DNA of 64,000 bases from JAIXUI01 sp943373175. GTDB taxonomy: Bacteria; Bacteroidota; Bacteroidia; UBA7662; JAIXUI01. A model generated the notes under the pieces. The model did no database searches. It was given only the letters and a program-made list of their open reading frames with translations, and had not been told where the DNA came from. The translations under genes were made by a program, and so were the position numbers. Location of the stretch: positions 12,282-76,281 of the forward strand of contig CALSBM010000006.1 of NCBI GenBank assembly GCA_943373175.1, in the 5' to 3' direction. This document shows, piece by piece, positions 52,899-61,104 of this stretch (positions are counted from its first letter, which is position 1; each line of letters begins with the position of its first letter).

Positions 52899-53824
52899 GC
52901 TGACTTGCGTTTATAACGGTGCAGCCCAAAAGGCCGTCCGAACCAGCGGTACCAGAACTCCTTTCGGATAATCGTCTCCGCCGATCGCCCAGGAAATTCC
53001 ATGCACAAACGCTGAAAATGATTAGGCTGAGGGTCTTTTTTCCAGCCGGCAGTGCCAAAACTGGCGTGCAGGAACTGTTCTTCATGCATCCGAAGGAGGA
53101 ATTCAGAACTCATTTGTGCGTCGGTGAAGGGAAACGCAAACAGGCGCAATCCGGAAGGCTGGTAGCGTTCAACTAAATGAAGGCTGCGTTCCACTTGTTC
53201 CAATCGTTCGATATCAGTAAGAATGCGAAAATCGTGATGGTTGTGGCCGTGGCCGCCAATTGTAAATCCCTGTTTCAGCATATCAGAAACTTCTTCATGG
53301 CCCATATACGGTTGCTCCTTCTCTATAAAAGTTTCAATAGTCTCGCCAGTTAGAGCCAGGAGTCGGTTGATTAGTGCTTCATCTTGTCCCGTCAAAGCAA
53401 ACAATTTGGGGATGAAGTCAGGACATTGAAACGTGTTGCGCAACAGCGTTTTAACCTTGGGCGAATCTAAGCTGCGAGAAATGATGAGCGAAACTTTATA
53501 GCGATACATCAGGTCGCGATTATTAAAGAACGCAGAATTCAGAAAGAAAGTAGCCGGCACACCGTAATGCTGTAACAGAGGAACAGCCAAATCGTAAGCC
53601 GACTTTAAACCATCATCGAAGCTAAGGTGAAACACAGGCTTACCATCAGGGTAGTTCCCGCTAACCAGTTCCTGCATCGAAACCGGTCGGTAATGCTTAA
53701 GCAAATACAGCAAATCTTGTTCAAACTCCCGGACAGTTCTGGCTGCATAGAGGTGCCGAAACCATTCAGGCTGTCGATCGTGCGAGAGTGCGTGGTAAAA
53801 AGGGAGTAATGGGGAGCGTTTCAA
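52895..53824 (-). CDS. Polysaccharide deacetylase-family protein (NodB-like)
   Basis: 309 residues. CE4/NodB fold: PVFHLSFDDGLKSAYDLAVP (motif 1, with D-D), ATFFLNSAFFNNRDLMYRYK, IGGHGHNHHDFRIL (motif 2 H-x-H-x2-H, metal) and LRLFAFPFTDAQ (motif 3). Such enzymes remove acetyl groups from N-acetylated or O-acetylated glycans. No signal peptide is seen, so action is cytoplasmic or on a membrane-bound intermediate. Its stop overlaps the methyltransferase start; dtd ends three bases upstream. Confidence 0.88.
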   Translation of the reverse strand: MKRSPLLPFYHALSHDRQPEWFRHLYAARTVREFEQDLLYLLKHYRPVSMQELVSGNYPDGKPVFHLSFDDGLKSAYDLAVPLLQHYGVPATFFLNSAFFNNRDLMYRYKVSLIISRSLDSPKVKTLLRNTFQCPDFIPKLFALTGQDEALINRLLALTGETIETFIEKEQPYMGHEEVSDMLKQGFTIGGHGHNHHDFRILTDIERLEQVERSLHLVERYQPSGLRLFAFPFTDAQMSSEFLLRMHEEQFLHASFGTAGWKKDPQPNHFQRLCMEFPGRSAETIIRKEFWYRWFGRPFGLHRYKRKSA

Positions 53825-53827
53825 CGA

Positions 53828-54280
53828 TTATTCCTTATTGCGAGTGTCCATCACCAAGGTTACTGGGCCGTCGTTGAGTAGTAAAACTTTCATATCGGCA
53901 CCAAAAACGCCCCGCTCTGGACGCTTGCCACTGAGTTCTTCTAAAATCGAAAGAAAACGCTCGTAAAGTGGAATGGCCAACTCCGGACGGGCAGCACCTG
54001 TAAAGCCTGGTCGGTTGCCTTTTTTGTACGAAGCGAAAAGCGTGAACTGACTTACCACTAACAGTTGCCCATTTACCTCTTCAACGCTCAAATTCATAAG
54101 ACCATCAGCATCGCAGAAGATGCGTTGTTTCACAATTTTCGAGGCCATCCATTGCAAGTCGTCTTCAGTATCCTCAGGGCAGAATCCACATAAAACGAGC
54201 AAACCATTCCCAATAATGCCGGTTACTTTACCTTCTACCGTAACCGATGCTTCGCTAACCCGCTGAAGCACAACCCTCAT
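53828..54280 (-). CDS. dtd: D-aminoacyl-tRNA deacylase
   Basis: 150 residues. Removes D-amino acids (and glycine) from tRNA. Motifs: MRVVLQRVSEASVTVEGKVT (start), LVVSQFTLFASYKKGNRPGF (the S-Q-F-T-L substrate box) and DGPVTLVMDTRNKE at the end, where G-P-V-T is the cross-subunit Gly-cisPro motif analogue. Its start overlaps the purM stop by four bases. Confidence 0.97.
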   Translation of the reverse strand: MRVVLQRVSEASVTVEGKVTGIIGNGLLVLCGFCPEDTEDDLQWMASKIVKQRIFCDADGLMNLSVEEVNGQLLVVSQFTLFASYKKGNRPGFTGAARPELAIPLYERFLSILEELSGKRPERGVFGADMKVLLLNDGPVTLVMDTRNKE

Positions 54281-55455
54281 ACATATTTGAATTCGCCATA
54301 AGGCGTTTTCAACAACACTTCAGAACGAGGAGCTTCTTCCACATAGCCCACTATCCGGGCTTCAACGCCCATACTTTCGGCCTCCGCCATCACCATTTCC
54401 GCAGTGTGGGCATCGGTATAAACCTCCATGCGGTGACCCATGTTAAAGACTTTATACATCTCATCCCAATCCGTTCCTGAAGCCTGGTTGATAAGTTCGA
54501 ACAACGGCTGTACAGGGAAAAGGTTATCTTTTACTACTCGAAGTTTACTTACAAAGCCCTTCACCTTGGATTGCGCGCCACCGCTGCAATGTACGAGGCC
54601 ATGAATGCGGTCGCCCCAAGCTTCGAGCACCGGAACGAGTATGGGAGCATAAGTACGGGTGGGAGCAAGCACAAGCTGGCCTACAGACATCGCACCGTAG
54701 TGGGGAATTTGGATAGTTTCTGTGAGGGAATAAGGGCCGCAATAGACTAAAGAGTTCTTTGTTTCTGGGTCGAAGGACTCAGGATACCGAGAAGCAAGGT
54801 CGTGGTGGAAGACATCGTGGCGGGCAGAAGTAAGGCCGTTGCTGCCTATACCGCTGTTATAGGCATCTTCGTAACGTGCCTGCCCGAAGGAGGCAAGTCC
54901 AACTACTACATCGCCGGCCCTAATGGAATCGTTGGAGATAACCTCACGGCGGCGCATTCTTACGGCCATAGTGCTGTCCACAATCACAGTGCGGACGAGG
55001 TCGCCTACGTCGGCGGTTTCTCCACCCCCGAAGTGGATGCGGATACCCCATTCAGCCATGCGTTCGCAAAAAGCTTGAGAGCCTTCAATCAGTGCTTTGA
55101 TAACCTCTCCGGGAACTTTATGCTTGTTCCGCCCGATGGTTGAGGAAAGGAGGAAGTCTTGGGTTGCCCCGACACAGAGTAAGTCGTCGAGGTTCATAAC
55201 GATAGCATCCTGGGCTATGCCAGCCCAAACGCTGAGGTCGCCGGTTTCTTTCCAGTAAGCGTACGCCAGCGACGACTTGGTGCCTGCACCATCGGCATGG
55301 ATAAGGGTGCACCATTCGGCATCGTGACCCATCATATCTGGAAGTATTTTACAAAATGCGTGAGGAAAGAGGCCCTTATCGAGGCGGGCAATGGCGGCGT
55401 GTACGTCTTCTTTAGACGCCGAAACCCCGCGCTGCGAATAGCGTTGATCGGCCAT
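54277..55455 (-). CDS. purM: Phosphoribosylformylglycinamidine cyclo-ligase (AIR synthase), PurM
   Basis: 392 residues, about 45 more than the usual PurM. Closes the imidazole ring from FGAM with ATP. It opens RYSQRGVSASKEDVHAAIAR; then HADGAGTKSSLAYAYWKETG, AQDAIVMNLDDLLCVGATQD (the V-N-D-L-L-type motif), FGGGETADVGDLVRT and GLVHCSGGAQSKVKGFVSKL, and FNMGHRMEVYTDAH (the N-M-G-H-R/G-x-E block). Start chosen at 55455, with TATTTTTG four bases before it. First gene of the run purM-dtd-deacetylase-methyltransferase, joined by overlaps or short gaps. Confidence 0.93.
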   Translation of the reverse strand: MADQRYSQRGVSASKEDVHAAIARLDKGLFPHAFCKILPDMMGHDAEWCTLIHADGAGTKSSLAYAYWKETGDLSVWAGIAQDAIVMNLDDLLCVGATQDFLLSSTIGRNKHKVPGEVIKALIEGSQAFCERMAEWGIRIHFGGGETADVGDLVRTVIVDSTMAVRMRRREVISNDSIRAGDVVVGLASFGQARYEDAYNSGIGSNGLTSARHDVFHHDLASRYPESFDPETKNSLVYCGPYSLTETIQIPHYGAMSVGQLVLAPTRTYAPILVPVLEAWGDRIHGLVHCSGGAQSKVKGFVSKLRVVKDNLFPVQPLFELINQASGTDWDEMYKVFNMGHRMEVYTDAHTAEMVMAEAESMGVEARIVGYVEEAPRSEVLLKTPYGEFKYV

Positions 55456-55459
55456 GATG

Positions 55460-55467
55460 CAAAAATA
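55460..55467 (-). promoter_or_regulatory. Candidate -7 element for the purM operon
   Basis: On the minus strand TATTTTTG matches TAnnTTTG and ends four bases before the purM start codon. No TTG is found at 19 bases, so this is a half match. The transcript would be nearly leaderless. Confidence 0.35.
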
Positions 55468-55584
55468 CGGAAAGGCTGGCAGTTGCAGTTGCTGTGAAAC
55501 CCCTAAGCCAACAAGTGATATTAAAAGACTGTGATTCTGGAACTAATACCTGAATAAATACGAACGCAAAGCTACTTTTTACGC

Positions 55585-56307
55585 TTACCAACCGCTGGCG
55601 AGCACATCCGTGAGGTGAATCACCTTAAGGTTTAGGTTGTGCTTCTTCACATAGCTGTCGATTTCCATCATACAACTCCAGTCGCAAGAAACTAAATATT
55701 CAGCGCCGGTAGCAAGCGCATTTTGAACCTTCTGTTCTGTCATGCCAACCGCAATAGGTTCAAACTTGACTGCGAAAGTTCCGCCAAATCCACAACAAGT
55801 TTCCACATTCTCCATTTCCACTAAGGTTAAGCCTTCAACACGGGAAAGAATCTCTCGCGGTTCTTTTTTTATGTGACATTCGCGCAAGGCAGAGCACGAA
55901 TCGTGGTAAGTAACTTTATGCGGAAAACGTGCCTGAAGATTAGTCCAAGGGGTGAATTTATAGATGTACTCCCCTGCCTCCCAAGTGTTTTTGCGAAGCG
56001 CCTTCCACCTATTGTGTACGGCAGAATTGTGAAATAAATCGTGGTAGTAGTTGCGCACCATGCCAGTGCAAGAACTCGACATGATTACGACAGGTTTCGT
56101 ACCCTCGAAGTCCTTGAGAAATTTTTCACCCACCTGTTTGGCATCGTCCCAAAAACCAGCATTGAAAGCAGGTTGCCCACAACAAGTTTGCGCAGCATTA
56201 TAACGAACCGTAACACCCAGACGCTCCAACACTTTGATCAGATTGAATGCCGACTGCGGGTACAGTTGATCCACAAAACAAGGAATAAAAAGTTCTACTT
56301 CGTTCAC
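55585..56307 (-). CDS. Cysteine-rich (CCG-domain) Fe-S protein, LutA/YkgE-like
   Basis: 240 residues if it starts at the GTG at 56307 (VNEVELFIPCFVDQLYPQ); a GTG two codons earlier, or a longer frame overlapping the next gene, are alternatives. The two cysteine-rich domains each hold C-C-G: AAQTCCGQPAFNAGFWDDAK and VETCCGFGGTFAVKFEPIAV, with further Cys in SSSCTGMVRNYY, YHDSCSALRE and SCDWSCMMEI. LutA family proteins are subunits of lactate- or glycolate-oxidising complexes with LutB and LutC; neither is nearby, so the partner is elsewhere or the role differs. Confidence 0.85.
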   Translation of the reverse strand: MNEVELFIPCFVDQLYPQSAFNLIKVLERLGVTVRYNAAQTCCGQPAFNAGFWDDAKQVGEKFLKDFEGTKPVVIMSSSCTGMVRNYYHDLFHNSAVHNRWKALRKNTWEAGEYIYKFTPWTNLQARFPHKVTYHDSCSALRECHIKKEPREILSRVEGLTLVEMENVETCCGFGGTFAVKFEPIAVGMTEQKVQNALATGAEYLVSCDWSCMMEIDSYVKKHNLNLKVIHLTDVLASGW

Positions 56308-56348
56308 AACCACAAAGTAAAGGGAAAATGATAAAGGCAGTGGTTGAA

Positions 56349-57080
56349 TCAGGATAGTTTCCTGCCCGGCCACGACACAACCTTGACGCCTTCAGAAAAA
56401 TGAACCAAATCGGGTGGGCGGTTAAACGGCATTTGACCTGTCAAATAATTAATTTTCAAGGTCGAAAGTGCTACTTGCCTCAACGTCCAGGGAGCATGGT
56501 GAATTTCGTACCTCATCCATTCGTTCTGCTGCGGATGGTACAAGCAGTAGCGCTCGGTAAGCCATAAGTCGAGAGCAGAGGGCTCCGGGATTACCGAACC
56601 TGGCTCGTACTCCACTTGCATGGAAAAGCCGGTCTCAAGGTTAGAAGAAGTGAACGTGCTAAAGGAAGAAGTGGAAATACGCTTTTGGACGGCTGGCCAG
56701 TAAGGAAGCTTGGCAATTTGTCGAGCCAAAAAGCACGACAATGCCTTCTGAGCTTCAATACTGATGAAATACACCCCTCCTTTTCCCTCATGCTCCACGT
56801 AAGTGCGGATGTTGAGCTCCTCAAAATCGGATACTAACGATACCGGAAAAAGTCCTTTGGGATGAAGCTTCTCCATACGGAAAGCCACCATCGAGACCCA
56901 AGCATACCCATCCTTAAGGTGAAGCTGAGCGTTTTCAGGTAAAAATGGTTGCAGCAGTGCTGGTTCAACCTGCCAGTGCATGAACAACACCTGGTTCCAC
57001 TCTTGGTAATAAGCCCACGGATCAGAAGGTAAAGGCCAAGGTCGGTGAGCGGTGTTGTGGAGGAAGGAGGAGGTCTTCAA
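56349..57080 (-). CDS. DUF2071 (YqjF-like) protein
   Basis: 243 residues. Family features: QEWNQVLFMHWQVEPALLQP near the start (usually W-x-x-L-x-F-x-H-W-x-V), YAWVSMVAFRMEKLHP, FEELNIRTYVEHEGKGGVYF and IEAQKALSCFLARQIAKLPY. A cytoplasmic beta-barrel-like fold of unknown activity; a link to acetoacetate decarboxylase-like folds has been proposed for the family. No obvious operon link. Confidence 0.88.
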   Translation of the reverse strand: MKTSSFLHNTAHRPWPLPSDPWAYYQEWNQVLFMHWQVEPALLQPFLPENAQLHLKDGYAWVSMVAFRMEKLHPKGLFPVSLVSDFEELNIRTYVEHEGKGGVYFISIEAQKALSCFLARQIAKLPYWPAVQKRISTSSFSTFTSSNLETGFSMQVEYEPGSVIPEPSALDLWLTERYCLYHPQQNEWMRYEIHHAPWTLRQVALSTLKINYLTGQMPFNRPPDLVHFSEGVKVVSWPGRKLS

Positions 57081-57126
57081 AGGTGGGGGTTGGGAAAGTA
57101 ATAAGACTATTAATGTACGTATGTTG

Positions 57127-57948
57127 TTATGGGTTGTTTATTCTAAAGTAGTTCAAAAAATACCGGTACTTCATAAGTGTGTTCCAATTCGAAAGTGTTT
57201 TGAAGGAATCTATGATATTTCTATCTATTAATTCTTTAAATGGATTTACTTCTAAATGTAATGTAATGACTTCTAGAATAGAAGCTTCATTATTAACCTG
57301 AGCAAGATCTTGTTCATTTACATCAGAACGTGAAAACAAAAACCAAATACGTCTGATATGTTTGAGCAAGACTTTATTTAGGTTTAATGGATTGATGTAT
57401 TGGTTGTCATTTTCGTCATATATATAGTAAACATTTCCATCATTTGCATATCCTACACATTTGGGCATAAGGTTGAAAGGAGGAATAAAATCATCTTTTC
57501 TATGACGGTTGCAACAAGTTAGGTTCTCAGAAGATTGAATCGTTTTTCCATTACAAGAGGCGACTATATTATGGTAAGCAATGTGATGTGGGAATGGCGG
57601 TAGTGTTTGTTGTGTTGTTGATTGTCGAAAGCTTTCTTGCAAAACAATATTGTTTGATAGGATACTGCTCAAAGCAAAGTAAGGTTGTAATCCTTCAATC
57701 GTAGTAACGGAACGAGGAATAATGTGTTCTAACTCTGTAAAATTGTTATCGGCAATTTCTCTACCGCAATAACAACAAACATTTTCTTGCTCTTTTAAAC
57801 AGAATCTTCTGTATTCTGAACGATTTATACTGTCGTAATCGATGTTTCTGTAGTTAAATCCTCCATCATTGTTTTCTAGCCATTGGCCATTGATAAAGTC
57901 TGAAACATGATTGATAGCTGTTTGATTGTTTTTTAATAAAGTAACCAT
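57127..57948 (-). CDS. ptuB: HNH endonuclease, PtuB of a Septu-type defence system
   Basis: 273 residues. HNH-type zinc motif: CLKEQENVCCYCGREI (50-65, C-x2-C knuckle), FTELEHIIPRS (70-80, catalytic E-H), YHNIVASCNGKTI (125-137, Asn), CCNRHRKDDF (145-154). The rest is helical. In Septu systems PtuB is the nuclease effector that PtuA controls; together they stop phage growth. It begins five bases after the ptuA stop and is AT-rich like its partner. Assignment rests on the gene pair: an HNH protein of this length alone would be non-specific. Confidence 0.85.
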   Translation of the reverse strand: MVTLLKNNQTAINHVSDFINGQWLENNDGGFNYRNIDYDSINRSEYRRFCLKEQENVCCYCGREIADNNFTELEHIIPRSVTTIEGLQPYFALSSILSNNIVLQESFRQSTTQQTLPPFPHHIAYHNIVASCNGKTIQSSENLTCCNRHRKDDFIPPFNLMPKCVGYANDGNVYYIYDENDNQYINPLNLNKVLLKHIRRIWFLFSRSDVNEQDLAQVNNEASILEVITLHLEVNPFKELIDRNIIDSFKTLSNWNTLMKYRYFLNYFRINNP

Positions 57949-57953
57949 AATAA

Positions 57954-59414
57954 TTATTTTTTATTCATTTCTATACGAGCATCTATTTCGTTAAGGATAA
58001 ATTCATTGTTTTCCCCCACTATTTCGTACAATTCCTTTTTCATTTTTTCGGCATCTTCAATTTTGTTTCTGCTAGCCAGAATGACAATAGAGTCAATTAA
58101 ACTATCGATAGTAGAAGCTCTATATTTGGCGCCCATTACTTCCGTAAGGCCTATCGAGTAATCAATTCCATAAATGTTTTCCACAACCTCATTGGTATAG
58201 TTGTTTCCATCTTGAATCAATTTTACAATTTTGTTTCTTTCGTTTGATTTGAAGTTAGAAATTACTAATGGAGAATGAGTAGTTACAATGAATTGAATTT
58301 CTGGGAATGTTTTCTTGAAACGCGTGAGTACTTCCTGTTGTAGGGTTGGATGAAGATGCAGTTCGATTTCGTCGATGAGCACAATGCCACGTGGCTCATA
58401 TTTGCCTTTGGTTAAGATGTAAGCACGATAGGAAAGATCAAGAATCATCTCAAACAACCTTCTGTAGCCCATGGGCAGCATTTCGAGTGTTTTTCTTTCA
58501 CCGCTTTTAAAAACAAACCAAATATTGTATTCGCTCTCAATAACAGGTTTTGTTTCCAAATAGGTGATGCATAATTCACTGTTAATGAATGGCTTTTCTG
58601 AATCAACTGCTTCTGAAAAAATTTTAAACTTACTATTGATAAAGTCTAATTCATTTTTGAAGTGCTGTATCTCCTTTTCGTTTATTTCTTTGAATTCTTC
58701 CTCATTTAATCTTTCTATCTCTAAAAAGTAACTTGCTTTTCTTTGATTTTCATCTGAGAAAGCAAAAGTATTTAAATTTTTTAATGCCTCATTGTATAGC
58801 CTAGTTTCAAAAGAAAATAGTTGATCATTTATTGATGTCAATCTTTTAATCCAAAAAGGATTAAAGCTTGAATGAGAATCCCAGTTGTGATAAGCAAAAT
58901 CTTTAGGAATTATAATTCCTTCAATGATTTTATTAGCTATTTCTTCATTGCCTGCATATACTAAATGTGGAAACGAATCCCCATAAAATGCAAATAAAGG
59001 CCAAGAATCTTCATTTTGGTTTACCTCTTCAAAAATGGAATCTAACGCTTTTTTGTATTTAGTAGGGTGTAAGCTTCCGGGATGCCCTTTTTTGAAAAAT
59101 TCCCAATCTATTTTTTTCGTATTAAATTCGGCCTGATAGCGAATGCTCAATGGCCATTGATAGCCAGATTCAAATTGATTATAGTAAGTATCCATTAATG
59201 GAAAGGATCGTACATTGGCATTGTTGTTCGCTCTTAACGGGTTTATGCGTTTATCATTAGAAAAGGCAAACGACATGCCTTTTCTAATGGCACTTAGAAT
59301 ACTTGATTTTCCAGTTCCGTTTTTCCCTATAAAAACAGTACACGATTCACCAAATTCAACTTCAGAGTAGGTATAACACCGGAAGTTGGTCATTGAAATC
59401 TTTTTGAATTTCAT
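57954..59414 (-). CDS. ptuA: AAA/ABC-type ATPase, PtuA of a Septu-type defence system
   Basis: 486 residues. SMC/RecF-like ATPase: MTNFRCYTYSEVEFGESCTV (start), Walker A IGKNGTGKSSIL (29-40), a long helical insert (about 200-300), then MLPMGYRRLFEMILDLSYRA, Walker B GIVLIDEIELHLHPTLQQEV and the H-loop IQFIVTTHSPLVIS. This is the overcoming-lysogenisation-defect/PtuA family. In Septu it senses phage and regulates PtuB. AT-rich (16 G/C in bases 58741-58800) within ordinary-composition neighbours, consistent with transfer. First gene of the two-gene operon. Confidence 0.88.
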   Translation of the reverse strand: MKFKKISMTNFRCYTYSEVEFGESCTVFIGKNGTGKSSILSAIRKGMSFAFSNDKRINPLRANNNANVRSFPLMDTYYNQFESGYQWPLSIRYQAEFNTKKIDWEFFKKGHPGSLHPTKYKKALDSIFEEVNQNEDSWPLFAFYGDSFPHLVYAGNEEIANKIIEGIIIPKDFAYHNWDSHSSFNPFWIKRLTSINDQLFSFETRLYNEALKNLNTFAFSDENQRKASYFLEIERLNEEEFKEINEKEIQHFKNELDFINSKFKIFSEAVDSEKPFINSELCITYLETKPVIESEYNIWFVFKSGERKTLEMLPMGYRRLFEMILDLSYRAYILTKGKYEPRGIVLIDEIELHLHPTLQQEVLTRFKKTFPEIQFIVTTHSPLVISNFKSNERNKIVKLIQDGNNYTNEVVENIYGIDYSIGLTEVMGAKYRASTIDSLIDSIVILASRNKIEDAEKMKKELYEIVGENNEFILNEIDARIEMNKK

Positions 59415-59469
59415 CTTTTTTTAAAAAATCTTGCTTTACTGCTTAACTATTCAAGCGTTGCCTATAGTT

Positions 59470-59477
59470 CAAATTTA
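59470..59477 (-). promoter_or_regulatory. Candidate -7 element for the ptuAB operon
   Basis: On the minus strand TAAATTTG matches TAnnTTTG. No TTG occurs 19 bases upstream. The start codon is 55 bases further, at 59414. Confidence 0.35.
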
Positions 59478-59510
59478 ACGATAGAGAGAAAAGGGGATTG
59501 TACAATTTCC

Positions 59511-60902
59511 TCACCCCTTATGTATTCTAAAATTCTTAATGATGCTTAAAAAAACCAGGCTCAGGATAAAATATCCTGCTAAAGCTAAGGCCGATGGCCG
59601 CATCCCGCCGGTAATTTCATTAATAAGGGCGAAGAAAAATGTCCCCAGTACAATGGCTACTTTTTCACTGAGTTCATAAAACGAAAAGTACGACGCATGG
59701 TTCGGCGTTTCATCCGGAATCAGTTTGGCGTACGTACTACGCAACAGCGACTGTGTTCCACCCATTACAAAGCCTACCATTGCTGCAATAACATAAAACT
59801 GCGTTTCTTCCTGCACATAGTAGGCGGCTATACAAACACCCATCCACAGAAAAGTAGTGAGTTGTAGCAACCGGATATTTCCTATTCGCCCCGACCAACG
59901 CGCAAACAACCACGCGCCAGGACCGGCGATGAGCTGAATGAGCAACAACGTTGCGATGAGCTTATCCGTACTCATGTGCAACTCCGATGAGCCAAAAAGT
60001 GTAGCCACAAACATGATGGTTTGCACCCCCATGCTCATAAAGAAATACGACCATAAGTAACGCTGCAATTCCGACTTCTCCTTCAATTCTCCGAACACCT
60101 TCCGCAACTCAGCGAAACCCTTGCGCCACAACCCTTCCTTCTTGCCTAAAGCGTGCTCCTTCGGCATGCGCCGGAAGGTAATCTGCGAAAAACCCAACCA
60201 CCAGATTCCTACCGAAACAAAACAAAGCCGCGAAGCCAACCCTTCGAAATATCCGCGAGCTTCCTTCATCGCTTCTGCTGCGGATAAGCCTGTAGCTATC
60301 AGCCGATCAGTTTCAGCCTGTAACGGAAAAAACCACTCCAACTTTAGCACCGTCAATAAGTTGAACACCAGCAACAGCACACTCCCGATATACCCGAACG
60401 AATAACCACGGGCACTCACTTTATCGTACTGATCTTCAGTTGCAATTTCAGGCAGAAACGCATTGTAAAAAACCAGACTTCCGGCATAACCCAAAATGCC
60501 CAACCAGAAGCAAAACAATGCAAACGGGAGCGTGTCGGCGGTGAAGAAATACAGACCAAAACAACCCAGCGAGCCTACCGTCACAAAAAGCCGCATCATC
60601 CGTTTTTTCAATCCGCCATAGTCCGCCATACCCGAAAGCACTGGCCCCAGCAGCGCCACCAAGAGATAACCAAACGAAACCGTGAACGTATATGCCGAAG
60701 TATTTAGCACCTTCTGCCCCAGCAATTTAATGAAGTATTGGTTGCCTTCCGCAAGACCCTGAGCCACCGACATCCCCTTGGTAACGGCCTCGTAGTATAT
60801 AGGAAAGATAACCGTAGTGATGGTCAGCGTGAACGCCGAATTAGCCCAATCGTACCACATCCAGCCCCTCAAAGTCCTCGGATCATTCAATGGTGTTTGC
60901 AT
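59511..60902 (-). CDS. MFS transporter, UMF1 family
   Basis: 463 residues with about 12 transmembrane segments. It begins RGWMWYDWANSAFTLTITTV, the sequence that opens UMF1 (PF11700, Atg22-like) transporters. Further landmarks: VLSGMADYGGLKKRMMRLFV (MFS motif A region), YNAFLPEIATEDQYDKVSAR and GFVMGGTQSLLRSTYAKLIP. Atg22 in yeast exports amino acids from the vacuole; bacterial substrates are not known. It is divergent from dnaK. Confidence 0.9.
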   Translation of the reverse strand: MQTPLNDPRTLRGWMWYDWANSAFTLTITTVIFPIYYEAVTKGMSVAQGLAEGNQYFIKLLGQKVLNTSAYTFTVSFGYLLVALLGPVLSGMADYGGLKKRMMRLFVTVGSLGCFGLYFFTADTLPFALFCFWLGILGYAGSLVFYNAFLPEIATEDQYDKVSARGYSFGYIGSVLLLVFNLLTVLKLEWFFPLQAETDRLIATGLSAAEAMKEARGYFEGLASRLCFVSVGIWWLGFSQITFRRMPKEHALGKKEGLWRKGFAELRKVFGELKEKSELQRYLWSYFFMSMGVQTIMFVATLFGSSELHMSTDKLIATLLLIQLIAGPGAWLFARWSGRIGNIRLLQLTTFLWMGVCIAAYYVQEETQFYVIAAMVGFVMGGTQSLLRSTYAKLIPDETPNHASYFSFYELSEKVAIVLGTFFFALINEITGGMRPSALALAGYFILSLVFLSIIKNFRIHKG

Positions 60903-61104
60903 GGTCGAAAGATAGCAGACTGCCGACTTTTAACCCTTCCATCCTGGCAAAATCCTGCCGATTTAATACCAGATTCTGCCCTTTTGTCAGTAGGAATGCC
61001 CCTGTTGAGCGTGTATATATGCCGTACATGGCAGAATGTGACGCGCAATCGCTGTGGCATAGCTCTTGACAACCCGCCAACAGAACAAAATAACCTGATA
61101 TAAC
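60903..61104 (+). promoter_or_regulatory. dnaK upstream region with phased TGCC/GGCA motifs
   Basis: The 202 bases ahead of dnaK contain TGCC at 60921, 60956, 60977, 60997 and 61020, the last four at about 20-23 base spacing. Two inverted pairs with six-base centres stand out: GGCA-N6-TGCC at 60946-60959 and TGCC-N6-GGCA at 61020-61033. ATTCTGCC (60973-60980) is the inverse of GGCAGAAT (61030-61037). TGGCATAGCTCTTGAC at 61055-61070 is close to a sigma-54 site (GG and GA at -24/-12 spacing, but the -12 C is A). No perfect TAnnTTTG is found. Heat-shock control is an inference. Confidence 0.4.

Noticed and set aside
61055..61070. Firm sigma-54 promoter for dnaK
   Set aside because: The -12 box lacks its C (TTGAC for TTGCA), and the same bases could be a TTGACA -35 box; kept only as a note.
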